In this document: piece by piece, positions 1 through 5,900 of the stretch
Position numbering within the stretch: position 1 is the first letter of the stretch
Layout of the letters: each line of letters begins with the position of its first letter
Assembly: GCA_031274465.1 (NCBI GenBank)
Contig: JAISQC010000251.1
Coordinates: 1 to 7,400 of the forward strand
Source of the DNA: Synergistaceae bacterium
Lineage (GTDB): Bacteria; Synergistota; Synergistia; Synergistales; Synergistaceae
Length of the DNA: 7,400 bases
Reading direction: 5' to 3'
The notes under the pieces: generated by a model
Seen by the model: the letters and a program-made list of their open reading frames with translations, nothing else
What the model was told of the DNA's origin: nothing
The model's database searches: none
Made by a program: the position numbers and the translations under genes

Positions 1-408
1 GAACGCCTCGATTTCGCGCGCGTCATCCAAGAGAAAGAGTGGCATATAAAAGCCTTGGACGCGGAGAGCGAATCCGGGATGATCAGGGCTCGGTCGCTCG
101 ACATCGAAGTGACAGAGCCAACTGAAAAGAGGAGCGGCCAAATGGTCGCGCGCTCCGGCGAATTTTCGCAGGACACATCCAAATTATGGCTGAAGGAGAT
201 CAGCGGCACGATTTTCCTGGATGGCAAAAGCATCGACATTGCCGCTCCAAGAGCTGATTACGACGTTTCCTCGGATGTCTGGTATTTCTCTGAGGGCCTG
301 GCTATGAGCGACGACAGGGCATTTGTCTCGGGCAGGTCGGCTAAAATCGACGCGTCCGGGGTGTTGACCATGGGAAAAGGGGTGCTCGCGCATTGGATCG
401 TCAAATGA
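1..408 (+). CDS. lptC: LptC-like LPS export protein, 3' part
   Basis: The reading frame is open from base 1 and ends at TGA 406-408; the start and the expected N-terminal membrane anchor lie left of the window. The visible 135 residues form alternating short beta-strand-like segments, typical of the LptC/LptA/OstA jellyroll fold. They include a W-x-I-K-A opening, an A-R-S-G-E-F-S strand followed by a strand ending in D-G-K, and then A-D-Y-D-V-S-S. This resembles LptC, the inner-membrane bitopic protein that passes LPS from LptB2FG to LptA in the periplasm. The gene overlaps lptD by ATGA (405-408), so the two are probably co-translated, which supports an Lpt role. LptA is the main alternative, because the two share the fold and the N-terminus is missing. 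The Lpt-family call rests on sequence pattern and context; the choice of LptC over LptA is moderately sure. Confidence 0.68.
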   Translation, partial: ERLDFARVIQEKEWHIKALDAESESGMIRARSLDIEVTEPTEKRSGQMVARSGEFSQDTSKLWLKEISGTIFLDGKSIDIAAPRADYDVSSDVWYFSEGLAMSDDRAFVSGRSAKIDASGVLTMGKGVLAHWIVK

Positions 409-2039
409 GCTGGTATCGGGTATTTGTCGCCACATTGTCGCTTCTTGCGGCACTTTCCATACCAGCGTCGCTCAGGGGCGCGCACGCTGCGGAGCCGGAC
501 AGGGTGCACCTGGATGCGGACAAAGTATCGTTCGAGGAGTCTACGGGGATCGCCACCGCCGAGGGCAACGTCAGGATGACCGACAGCGAGATCAGCGCCA
601 CGGCCCCTTACCTCGAATATGACAGCGTCACTCAGCAGGTCACGGCGCTCTCGTCGGCCGATGGGATCGTAACTCTGGTATCGGAGGGCAAGCGCCTCAG
701 CGGCGACCGGCTCGATTACAACCTGGCAACCCGCCGCGGCAAGATGACGCAGCCGAACGGAAAGGTGAACGTTTTTTACGTCAAGGGGCGCGAGATCGAA
801 GTGATGCCGGCTTCGGATCTCCGCAAAAAGAACAAAAACGCCGAAAGCGACGAGATAGCGTCCGTCTGGAGGGGCGCTTCGATGTCCACGTGCGATTACC
901 CTCACCCCCACTACAGGCTCGAGGCGAGAACAGTGACAGTGCTGCCGGGCAAGAGGATGATAATCAGGCGCCCGAAAGTCTATCTCGGAGACGCCCTCAT
1001 CTTCTTTTATCCCTTCGACGTGTCCGTTCCGCTCAGGGAAGGGCGCAAAAAAAAGAAACACTCCATTTTGCCGAGGATCGCCTATGAGTCCGACAAAGGG
1101 GTAGGGCTTGGGATGTCCGGGGCGTTCGACTGGGGTACCGGAACCCTGGATGTCGACGCGATCGGATGGTCCAAGGGTCTATGGGAGGGCGAAGCTCTCA
1201 TCACCCAGGAAATAGGCGAAAATCTGTCCGCATACGCCGGGGTGGACAGAAAATACGACGATGACTCGGCGTTGATCGATTGGCGCCCAAGATGGGGCCT
1301 TGATTACGAGCGAAACGGCTGGTCCGCGTCGGCTCGCTGGGTCGAGCGGGAGCTTCTCTCCATCGAAAAAAGCGCGGGCGTCGTCACTAAATACACTCTC
1401 TGGAGGAAACCCGAAATCAACATATCGAGCCCATGGTTCGACGACCCCGCAGTCGGCGGCCGTTTCAGGGTGTTTGGCTCTTGGGGCAGCTACGAAGACA
1501 CGAGGAGCAGGGCCGGGGAGTGGTTCGGCAGATCCGGGGCCGGAGTTCAGATTGCCGGTGAGCCTGGCGGAAGCAAAAATTTCCAGCCCTTTTACAACGC
1601 TTATTATCTTCATTATTATTATGATGGAGATATCTACGGGCAGCAGATATTTGACGCGACCTTAGGCGTGAGATGGAGTCTCGGCGATTTCAATTTCTCG
1701 ACCGCATACTTGAGGAGATGGGCGTGGGGCGCTTCCCCGATGAGCTGGGACAATTACGACCCTCGCGAGGATATCTATCAGGAGCTTAATTTTCGGTTGC
1801 CCACGGGATCGAAGGACGAGTGGTGGAATTTCGGCTTGCGGGCCTCATACAGCATCGACAACGAAAATATGACCGAGGTGATTTACAACGTAGGGTACGA
1901 CCAGCACTGCCTCCTCTGGGAGGCCGTCTACAGGGATGACCTCCTTGCCGAGGACGATTGGTTCGGCCTTGCCCTCACCATAAAAGCGTTTCCCGGGAAT
2001 AAGATAGGCTATTCCAACAACGAGTCGTATTTTAGGTGA
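405..2039 (+). CDS. lptD: LPS-assembly outer membrane protein LptD
   Basis: LptD is the outer-membrane beta-barrel that, with LptE, inserts LPS into the outer leaflet. I chose ATG 405 because it overlaps the upstream stop as ATGA and directly precedes a signal peptide; a TTG at 393 is in frame but less likely. The product has 544 residues: a signal peptide (about 1-28, cleavage near A-H-A-A), an OstA/LptA-like periplasmic domain (about 32-150), then a barrel rich in Trp/Tyr/Phe with alternating strands to the C-terminus. The segment around residues 160-215 (T-C-D-Y-P, then Y-R-L-E-A, then F-F-Y-P-F and P-L-R-E-G-R) follows the known LptD junction between the N-terminal domain and the barrel. 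The mature protein has only two cysteines, C163 and C502. It is shorter than E. coli LptD (784 residues). An A8 tract lies at 1047-1054 in a lysine run. Identification is firm. Confidence 0.9.
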   Translation: MSWYRVFVATLSLLAALSIPASLRGAHAAEPDRVHLDADKVSFEESTGIATAEGNVRMTDSEISATAPYLEYDSVTQQVTALSSADGIVTLVSEGKRLSGDRLDYNLATRRGKMTQPNGKVNVFYVKGREIEVMPASDLRKKNKNAESDEIASVWRGASMSTCDYPHPHYRLEARTVTVLPGKRMIIRRPKVYLGDALIFFYPFDVSVPLREGRKKKKHSILPRIAYESDKGVGLGMSGAFDWGTGTLDVDAIGWSKGLWEGEALITQEIGENLSAYAGVDRKYDDDSALIDWRPRWGLDYERNGWSASARWVERELLSIEKSAGVVTKYTLWRKPEINISSPWFDDPAVGGRFRVFGSWGSYEDTRSRAGEWFGRSGAGVQIAGEPGGSKNFQPFYNAYYLHYYYDGDIYGQQIFDATLGVRWSLGDFNFSTAYLRRWAWGASPMSWDNYDPREDIYQELNFRLPTGSKDEWWNFGLRASYSIDNENMTEVIYNVGYDQHCLLWEAVYRDDLLAEDDWFGLALTIKAFPGNKIGYSNNESYFR

Positions 2040-2060
2040 CGGCAGCGTCTGGCGAATGTG

Positions 2061-2082
2061 GGGCGGATTCGCCGCCCTTTTT
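2061..2082 (+). terminator. Intrinsic terminator of the lptC-lptD transcript
   Basis: A perfect 6-bp stem GGGCGG (2061-2066) / CCGCCC (2072-2077) has a 5-base loop ATTCG and is followed at once by TTTTT (2078-2082). It begins 22 bases after the lptD stop. An alternative pairing GGCGAAT (2051-2057) / ATTCGCC (2067-2073) overlaps it. The T tract runs into the greA stop codon (TAA on the - strand, 2081-2083). Seen from the greA side no U tract follows the hairpin, so it looks one-directional. Confidence 0.85.
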
Positions 2083-2578
2083 AGCGCTGGGCGCTTATTT
2101 CGATTATCTTGAGGCGCCTTAAGCCTTTCGGCACCCGCACCGCCACTTCTTCGCCCGCCGACTTGCCTATGATGGCTTTCCCGACCGGGCTTGAAATCGA
2201 TATTTTATTCTCCTTAAGGTCCGACTCCTCCGTTCCGACGAGCATGTAAGTATACGAAGCCTCGCTGTCCAAGTCCTGAATCACTATCGTCGTGCCAAGG
2301 TTCGCATGGCTTGTGTCTATATCGTCGAAATCGACTATTTTTGCCTTGTTCAGCTTGGACTCCAGCCTGCTGATGCGCCCTTCCAGCTTTTCCTGTTCCT
2401 CTTTTGCCGCGTGGTATTCCGCGTTTTCGCTCAAGTCCCCAAAGGCGCGGGCTTCCTCCAGTTTACGCGCGACTTCGAGCCTTCGGTCGGTGCGCAGCAG
2501 GGTGAGCTCGTTTTTCAGCTTGTCGTACCCGCTTCGGGTCATTATCTCCACGTCTGAATTGTTTTTGGGGCTTGCCAT
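2081..2578 (-). CDS. greA: Transcription elongation factor GreA
   Basis: GreA enters the RNA polymerase secondary channel and stimulates transcript cleavage, rescuing backtracked complexes. From ATG 2578 the protein is 165 residues, close to the E. coli size of 158. An N-terminal coiled-coil hairpin (about 13-88) carries the tip motif G-D-L-S-E-N-A-E-Y-H, whose acidic residues D48 and E51 match the catalytic pair of the family. The C-terminal FKBP-like domain contains the typical I-S-I-S-S-P-V-G-K-A-I-I-G stretch. The frame is open further upstream to 2662, but that start would lie inside or upstream of the promoter at 2634-2662, so it is rejected. ATG 2542 (153 residues, preceded by GGAG at short spacing) is the alternative start, where the conserved region M-T-R-S-G-Y begins. 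The gene is convergent with lptD and separate from the leftward operon behind it. Confidence 0.95.
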   Translation of the reverse strand: MASPKNNSDVEIMTRSGYDKLKNELTLLRTDRRLEVARKLEEARAFGDLSENAEYHAAKEEQEKLEGRISRLESKLNKAKIVDFDDIDTSHANLGTTIVIQDLDSEASYTYMLVGTEESDLKENKISISSPVGKAIIGKSAGEEVAVRVPKGLRRLKIIEISAQR

Positions 2579-2633
2579 ACAGATCACATCCAACCTATAA
2601 AAAGTAATGTCGCTTCGCTTTGATACAAAAGGT

Positions 2634-2662
2634 ATTCTACCAGAAGCGCGAGTGGACGGCAA
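2634..2662 (-). promoter_or_regulatory. Sigma70-like promoter of greA
   Basis: Read on the - strand, TTGCCG (2662-2657) is followed after exactly 17 bases by TAGAAT (2639-2634). This is a 4/6 match to the -35 and a 5/6 match to the -10 consensus at optimal spacing. Transcription would start near 2627 and leave a leader of about 50 bases before ATG 2578. A TATAGG box further down has no partner at good spacing. Confidence 0.6.
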
Positions 2663-2691
2663 TGATCGCGCGGAAAACCTAAAGTCAAAGG

Positions 2692-2758
2692 CCGGACCTT
2701 GAGGCTCTGCCTCAAACTCCGGAGGACTTGTCCCACGGCGGGTGCGGGTGGAACCCGC
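2692..2758. repeat. Three consecutive palindromes in the PP2C-greA gap
   Basis: The gap between the PP2C stop and the greA promoter holds three back-to-back palindromes. First, TTGAGGC-TCT-GCCTCAA (2699-2715) sits inside an outer CCGGA / TCCGG pair (2692-2696 / 2718-2722). Second, GGAC-TT-GTCC (2724-2733). Third, GCGGGT-GGA-ACCCGC (2744-2758). None has a proper U tract. On the - strand the first is followed by a loosely T-rich stretch (2691-2675), so it could end the operon transcript. The arrangement also resembles dispersed intergenic palindromic (REP-like) elements. No other sequence signal was seen in the gap. Confidence 0.5.
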
Positions 2759-2786
2759 TGTCTTGAACTTGTATTATGGGCTAGTT

Positions 2787-3566
2787 TCATTTCGGCGCGA
2801 GCCAGATGAACGACACGTTGTCCCTGCAGCCCATTTCCCAAAGCGCCTCTTTCATCGCATCGGCCGACTCCGGGAACGGGCCGTTCAGGAAATCCCTGAG
2901 CTGCGGCGCCGCGAGCGTTTCCCACACGCCGTCGGAACAGATGAAATAGGAGTCGCCACGGACCCTTGAGATCGCCCTTGAAAACAGTTCCGGGACCTCG
3001 CCCTCCTTGCCGGTGACCGCGCTCGTCATTATGTTTTTCATGCTGTGGGCCCTCATGCCTTCCTCGTCTATCTCCCCGGCGTCGCAGAGCTCTTGTACGA
3101 TGGAGTGGTCATGCGTTACTCGCTCCATTTCACCCAAAGAGAGGCGATATGTGCGGCAGTCGCCGCAGTTGAAGGCCATCGCGCCCGCGTCACGCAGCAA
3201 AATGCCCGCGACGGCTGCGCCCATTTCAGCTAGCTGCGGCGAGCTGCGGGCCTCGGACGCGATCGCTGAAGCTGCGGATGCGAAAAGCCCGCGCAGGATT
3301 TCCCGGTCTCGGTCGGGGTTGAATTCGCCTCCGAAGAGCTTCTTTCCCGACGCGCCGGCAAGCGTGCGCGCAAGTATCCGGGCCGCCGCTTGGCCTCCGT
3401 TGTATCCGCCCATGCCGTCTACTACGGCGAACAGAGACGGGCTTTCTTTCGCCTCGGCAACATCGCAACGCGCCATGTCCCCCGCCCTCACCGTGCCCGC
3501 TATGCAGAGGGCGTCCTGGTTTTCGGTTCTGATTGCGCCCCTGTGGGTAAAAAAAGAAGCCCTCAT
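2787..3566 (-). CDS. PP2C-family Ser/Thr protein phosphatase
   Basis: This is a cytosolic metal-dependent phosphatase of the PP2C/PPM family, 259 residues, with a single catalytic domain and no membrane segment. The signature motifs are all present and in order: R-T-E-N-Q-D (D18), V-V-D-G-M-G-G (D50, G51), M-G-A-A-V (115-119, usually M-G-T-T), C-G-D-C-R (134-138), C-S-D-G-V (D212) and C-R-D-N-V (D249). All metal-ligand aspartates are therefore kept and it should be active. The frame stays open 147 codons further upstream, but that part has no PP2C character and overlaps the FHA gene. ATG 3566 forms a TAATG with the FHA stop and has no clear Shine-Dalgarno site, pointing to translational reinitiation. 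Its likely substrates are phosphothreonines recognised by the neighbouring FHA protein, as PppA opposes PpkA in type VI secretion; that pairing is inference. It is the last gene of the operon. Confidence 0.93.
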   Translation of the reverse strand: MRASFFTHRGAIRTENQDALCIAGTVRAGDMARCDVAEAKESPSLFAVVDGMGGYNGGQAAARILARTLAGASGKKLFGGEFNPDRDREILRGLFASAASAIASEARSSPQLAEMGAAVAGILLRDAGAMAFNCGDCRTYRLSLGEMERVTHDHSIVQELCDAGEIDEEGMRAHSMKNIMTSAVTGKEGEVPELFSRAISRVRGDSYFICSDGVWETLAAPQLRDFLNGPFPESADAMKEALWEMGCRDNVSFIWLAPK

Positions 3567-4066
3567 TATAAAACTATCATTTCGCAGGCAATCGAAAGGG
3601 ACACGGTATCCCCTTTTTTTATGGGGCATGGACGGCCGGGTTCGATGCGGCGTCCGTTGACCCATGTGCCGTTGGTCGAGCCGAGGTCCTCTATGGCCCA
3701 CGCATCGTCCGTCAACGCCACGCGCGCATGCACGCGCGACACTGTGCGGTACGCTTCGAACGTCTCCAGCATTTCGCCGAGCCTCCCGATGGCATCCCCG
3801 CTTGCCACGGGGATCGCCCGTCCGTCCGATACGCGCTTGAACGTCAATACAGAGGGGCTGGGCGCGGTTTTTGCCTCCGCGTCGAGGGAGGGTTCGTCCG
3901 GGTCTGGGGGATTTTCGGTCCTCCCGGCTGGAAGCGGAGGCACTGACGAGAGGTTTGTCATGCACACGCGGCAAACGACCTCGGAGACGGGATTTGCCTC
4001 CCCGCACGCGGGGCAGAGCTTTACGAGTTCCATGCTGAGATCACGTCCTTCGGCTTCCGGGGGCAT
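3566..4066 (-). CDS. Zinc-ribbon plus FHA domain protein
   Basis: This 166-residue soluble protein has two recognisable parts. Residues 18-35 hold C-P-A-C and C-R-V-C (C18, C21, C32, C35), a small zinc-ribbon of the kind that caps many regulatory proteins. A Pro/Glu/Asp-rich linker (about 43-72) follows. Residues about 73-166 form an FHA domain, a phosphothreonine reader, with the key residues G94-R95, S110-x-x-H113, and the L-G-S-T-N-G-T-W-V-N-G block (N132, N137). All are intact, so binding should work. ATG 4066 begins one base after the AAA+ stop (TGA-C-ATG) with GGAG about 10 bases upstream. Met12 (ATG 4033) would keep every domain and is the alternative start. The gene ends in TAATG with the PP2C gene. 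Threonines in the linker and near the N-side of the FHA domain are possible phosphorylation sites. Near its end lies an A7 tract (3614-3620) in a slippery register. Confidence 0.9.
   Translation of the reverse strand: MPPEAEGRDLSMELVKLCPACGEANPVSEVVCRVCMTNLSSVPPLPAGRTENPPDPDEPSLDAEAKTAPSPSVLTFKRVSDGRAIPVASGDAIGRLGEMLETFEAYRTVSRVHARVALTDDAWAIEDLGSTNGTWVNGRRIEPGRPCPIKKGDTVSLSIACEMIVL
3614..3620 (-). other. A-AAA-AAA slippery heptamer in FHA frame
   Basis: On the - strand the FHA codons ATA-AAA-AAA-GGG (I149-K150-K151-G152) place an A7 run exactly in the X-XXY-YYZ register used for -1 frameshifting. The PP2C gene is in the -1 frame relative to FHA, and no stop lies between, so a -1 slip would continue as K-R-G-Y-R-V into PP2C. 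An imperfect AAAGGG...CCCTTT hairpin overlaps it. The register is seen directly; actual frameshifting is speculative. Confidence 0.3.
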
Positions 4067-4067
4067 G

Positions 4068-5900
4068 TCAATCTATCTCCAGGTCCCATCCTTCGCTGGC
4101 TTTCGCCATGCCTCGGACGACGAGAGGCGCGTCGAAGCGCGTCCGTTCGCACAGTTTCCGCGACAACGGGTTCATGAACACGGTTTCCATGTTGCTGCCG
4201 ATCCCCCTTCCTCCCATCGACAGGTCGGCGCAGACCGCCTCTTTGATTTTTCGAAGGGCGTCTTCCTCGAAATTCACCTTTATGCCGTAATCGTCGTCCA
4301 ATCGGAACAGGACATTGCCCAGCATTCTGTCGAAGATTTTGAGCGCGGTGGCGTGTCTGATGAAGTCGAAGACCACGATGTTTTTCCCTATGCGGTTTAA
4401 TATCTCGGGGCGATTTATCCTGTACTTGAAAAAATCGTCTATCGAGGCGCCTATGTTTAAAGCTATTTCATCGTAAGGCATTTCAGGCGTCACATGTGCG
4501 CGCTTGTCGCCCCCCGGGCTCTGCTCGAACATCCCGAGGTTGCTGGTGAACACTATCACGCTCTCGGAGAAATATACCGTCTCCCCCCGCCCGGAGGACA
4601 GGCGCCCGTCGTCTAGAATCTGGAGGAAGATGTCGAGTATCCTGGGGTGGGCTTTTTCGATTTCGTCGAAGAGCACCACGGAGAACGGGTTTTGCCTTAT
4701 CGCGTTGGTCAGCTCGCCTCCGACGTCGTACCCGACGTAGCCGGGAGGGGCGCCGATCAGCCTCTGGTTTGCGTGCTCGTGGCTGAACTCGCTCATGTCG
4801 AAGCGGATGTAGTGGGTCGGGGAGCCGAAGATGAGCTCCGTTATCGCCTTTGCCAGCTCCGTCTTTCCGACCCCGGTGGGGCCAGCGAGGAACAGGATTC
4901 CCTTGGGCCGCTGGGAATATCGCGAAAACTGCGCCCCCGACATGTTGAAACGCGATCGTTTCAATATGTCGGACGCATGGCGCACTGCCATTTCCTGCCC
5001 CAGCACGCGGGAGTTCAAAAAATTTTCCGCCCCCGTGATCTTCTCCGGCTCGAGCTTTTCCCACATGTTTTCCTGGATGCCGAGCTTGTATCGCCTTATG
5101 GCGTCCCCTATCCTCGAAAAAGGTATCGCCTCGTGGCGGGCCATCTGGGCGATCGCGGCTATCTCGCCGGCAAGCAGTCCGGTGGTCTGGTCGCGGTATA
5201 TGGCCAGGTTGGCGCTGCGCGAGTCCGAGTCAAGTTCGTGGTATCCGGAAATTTTCGGAGATACCGCCTCGATTATGCAATTTCTGATCTCGTTGTCCGG
5301 GCGTGGGACCGGAAGAGCGCGGATCCTGTGATTGAGCGCCGTGAACCACGGAGGGAGGTCGTTTTCCTTGTCCATTATCCAAAACACCGGGTTGAAGAGC
5401 GGTTTAGGCGACATCGGGTCGTCGTTTGGCGACACTCTGGGCTGGGACTCGATGGACAGCCTGTACATGCGGTAGAAAAAAGCGCATCTCTCGGATTCTT
5501 CGTACAGATCCTCGATGCGCGACGCGAAACGCAGGATGAGCGCCGCGTGCCCATCCGCGCACTCCGTCAGTTTCGAAGCCACATCTGCGGCTTTTTCAAG
5601 GGAGCAGGGCTGGGCGCCGTCGCGGTCATGCCGCTCGCCCGAGATGCGGCGGAACATCTCGCCGTCGCCCGACAGCAGGGAAAAACCGGCCATCGGCTCG
5701 AATTGCGCCATCAACGCATATCCCTTGCCGGCGAGCAGCTCTTTCAGGTAATCCGCCATTCCGAGAGTGGCCACCGTGCCCCCGAGCGAGGCGGGGTATA
5801 CGTCGTTGACGTTCCCGTACAGCAAAAACTGAGATTTGATGGACAGGAAGCGTTCGATCTCGCGAGCCCATTTCGGCTTGTAATCAGAGCGAGGCGTCAT
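4068..5900 (-). CDS. Two-module AAA+ ATPase, ClpB/HSP100-like C-terminal half
   Basis: The 610-residue protein couples ATP hydrolysis to protein remodelling. The second module (about 285-610) is a clear HSP100 D2 domain: Walker A G-P-T-G-V-G-K-T (340-347), pore loop G-A-P-P-G-Y-V-G-Y (383-391), Walker B V-V-L-F-D-E (408-413), sensor 1 T-S-N (N454), arginine finger L-N-R (R503) and sensor 2 G-G-R (R565). The first part (1-280) lacks any G-x-x-G-x-G-K-T. It still reads like an AAA+ fold: an F-L-L-Y-G-N strand where a P-loop would be, a W-I-M-D-K-E-N-D-L-P sensor-1-like strand, P-x-P-D-N-E-I and a T-G-L-L-A-G-E-I lid. No Clp N-domain or ClpP-docking I-G-F/I-G-L loop is seen, so it probably remodels rather than feeds a protease. 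ATG 5900 overlaps the upstream stop by ATGA, with AAGGA nine bases ahead. The substrate is unknown. T6SS ClpV is the closest functional analogy, not an assignment. Confidence 0.92.
   Translation of the reverse strand: MTPRSDYKPKWAREIERFLSIKSQFLLYGNVNDVYPASLGGTVATLGMADYLKELLAGKGYALMAQFEPMAGFSLLSGDGEMFRRISGERHDRDGAQPCSLEKAADVASKLTECADGHAALILRFASRIEDLYEESERCAFFYRMYRLSIESQPRVSPNDDPMSPKPLFNPVFWIMDKENDLPPWFTALNHRIRALPVPRPDNEIRNCIIEAVSPKISGYHELDSDSRSANLAIYRDQTTGLLAGEIAAIAQMARHEAIPFSRIGDAIRRYKLGIQENMWEKLEPEKITGAENFLNSRVLGQEMAVRHASDILKRSRFNMSGAQFSRYSQRPKGILFLAGPTGVGKTELAKAITELIFGSPTHYIRFDMSEFSHEHANQRLIGAPPGYVGYDVGGELTNAIRQNPFSVVLFDEIEKAHPRILDIFLQILDDGRLSSGRGETVYFSESVIVFTSNLGMFEQSPGGDKRAHVTPEMPYDEIALNIGASIDDFFKYRINRPEILNRIGKNIVVFDFIRHATALKIFDRMLGNVLFRLDDDYGIKVNFEEDALRKIKEAVCADLSMGGRGIGSNMETVFMNPLSRKLCERTRFDAPLVVRGMAKASEGWDLEID
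4937..4972. repeat. 36-bp near-perfect inverted repeat inside AAA+ gene
   Basis: The left arm 4937-4952 and right arm 4957-4972 are 16 bases each and complementary at 15 positions; the odd pair is 4944/4965, a G.T on the + strand and an A.C in the - strand mRNA. The loop is the 4 bases CGAT. The core is TTGAAACG / CGTTTCAA. It covers codons for D-I-L-K-R-S-R-F-N-M-S (about residues 311-321), just ahead of the P-loop, and uses CGA and CGT for two adjacent arginines. It is too long to be a likely accident. Confidence 0.8.

Noticed and set aside
1047..1055. A-AAA-AAG slippery motif in lptD
   Set aside because: A -1 slip meets a stop after about a dozen codons and would only truncate LptD; the run is explained by a lysine cluster.
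258..1061. 267-codon - strand open frame opposite lptC/lptD
   Set aside because: The composition is that of a shadow frame and it conflicts with two well-supported genes.
2083..2095. AGCGC-TGG-GCGCT hairpin at the greA 3' end
   Set aside because: It lies within the last greA codons and has no U tract on the - strand, so it is not a supported greA terminator.
2579..2662. 28-residue N-terminal extension of GreA from ATG 2662
   Set aside because: It would start at or before the promoter boxes and adds nothing found in GreA proteins.
3720..3740. Alternating CGCGCGCATGCACGCGCG stretch
   Set aside because: It is an imperfect palindrome fully explained by the conserved FHA S-R-V-H-A-R-V codons in a GC-rich gene.
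3567..4007. 147-codon N-terminal extension of the PP2C frame
   Set aside because: It lies wholly over the FHA gene in another frame, has no domain character, and PP2C homology starts right at ATG 3566. It matters only for the frameshift idea.
4068..5900. Calling the AAA+ gene clpB or clpV
   Set aside because: It lacks the Clp N-domain and an intact first ATPase site, and no T6SS genes are visible, so neither symbol is justified.
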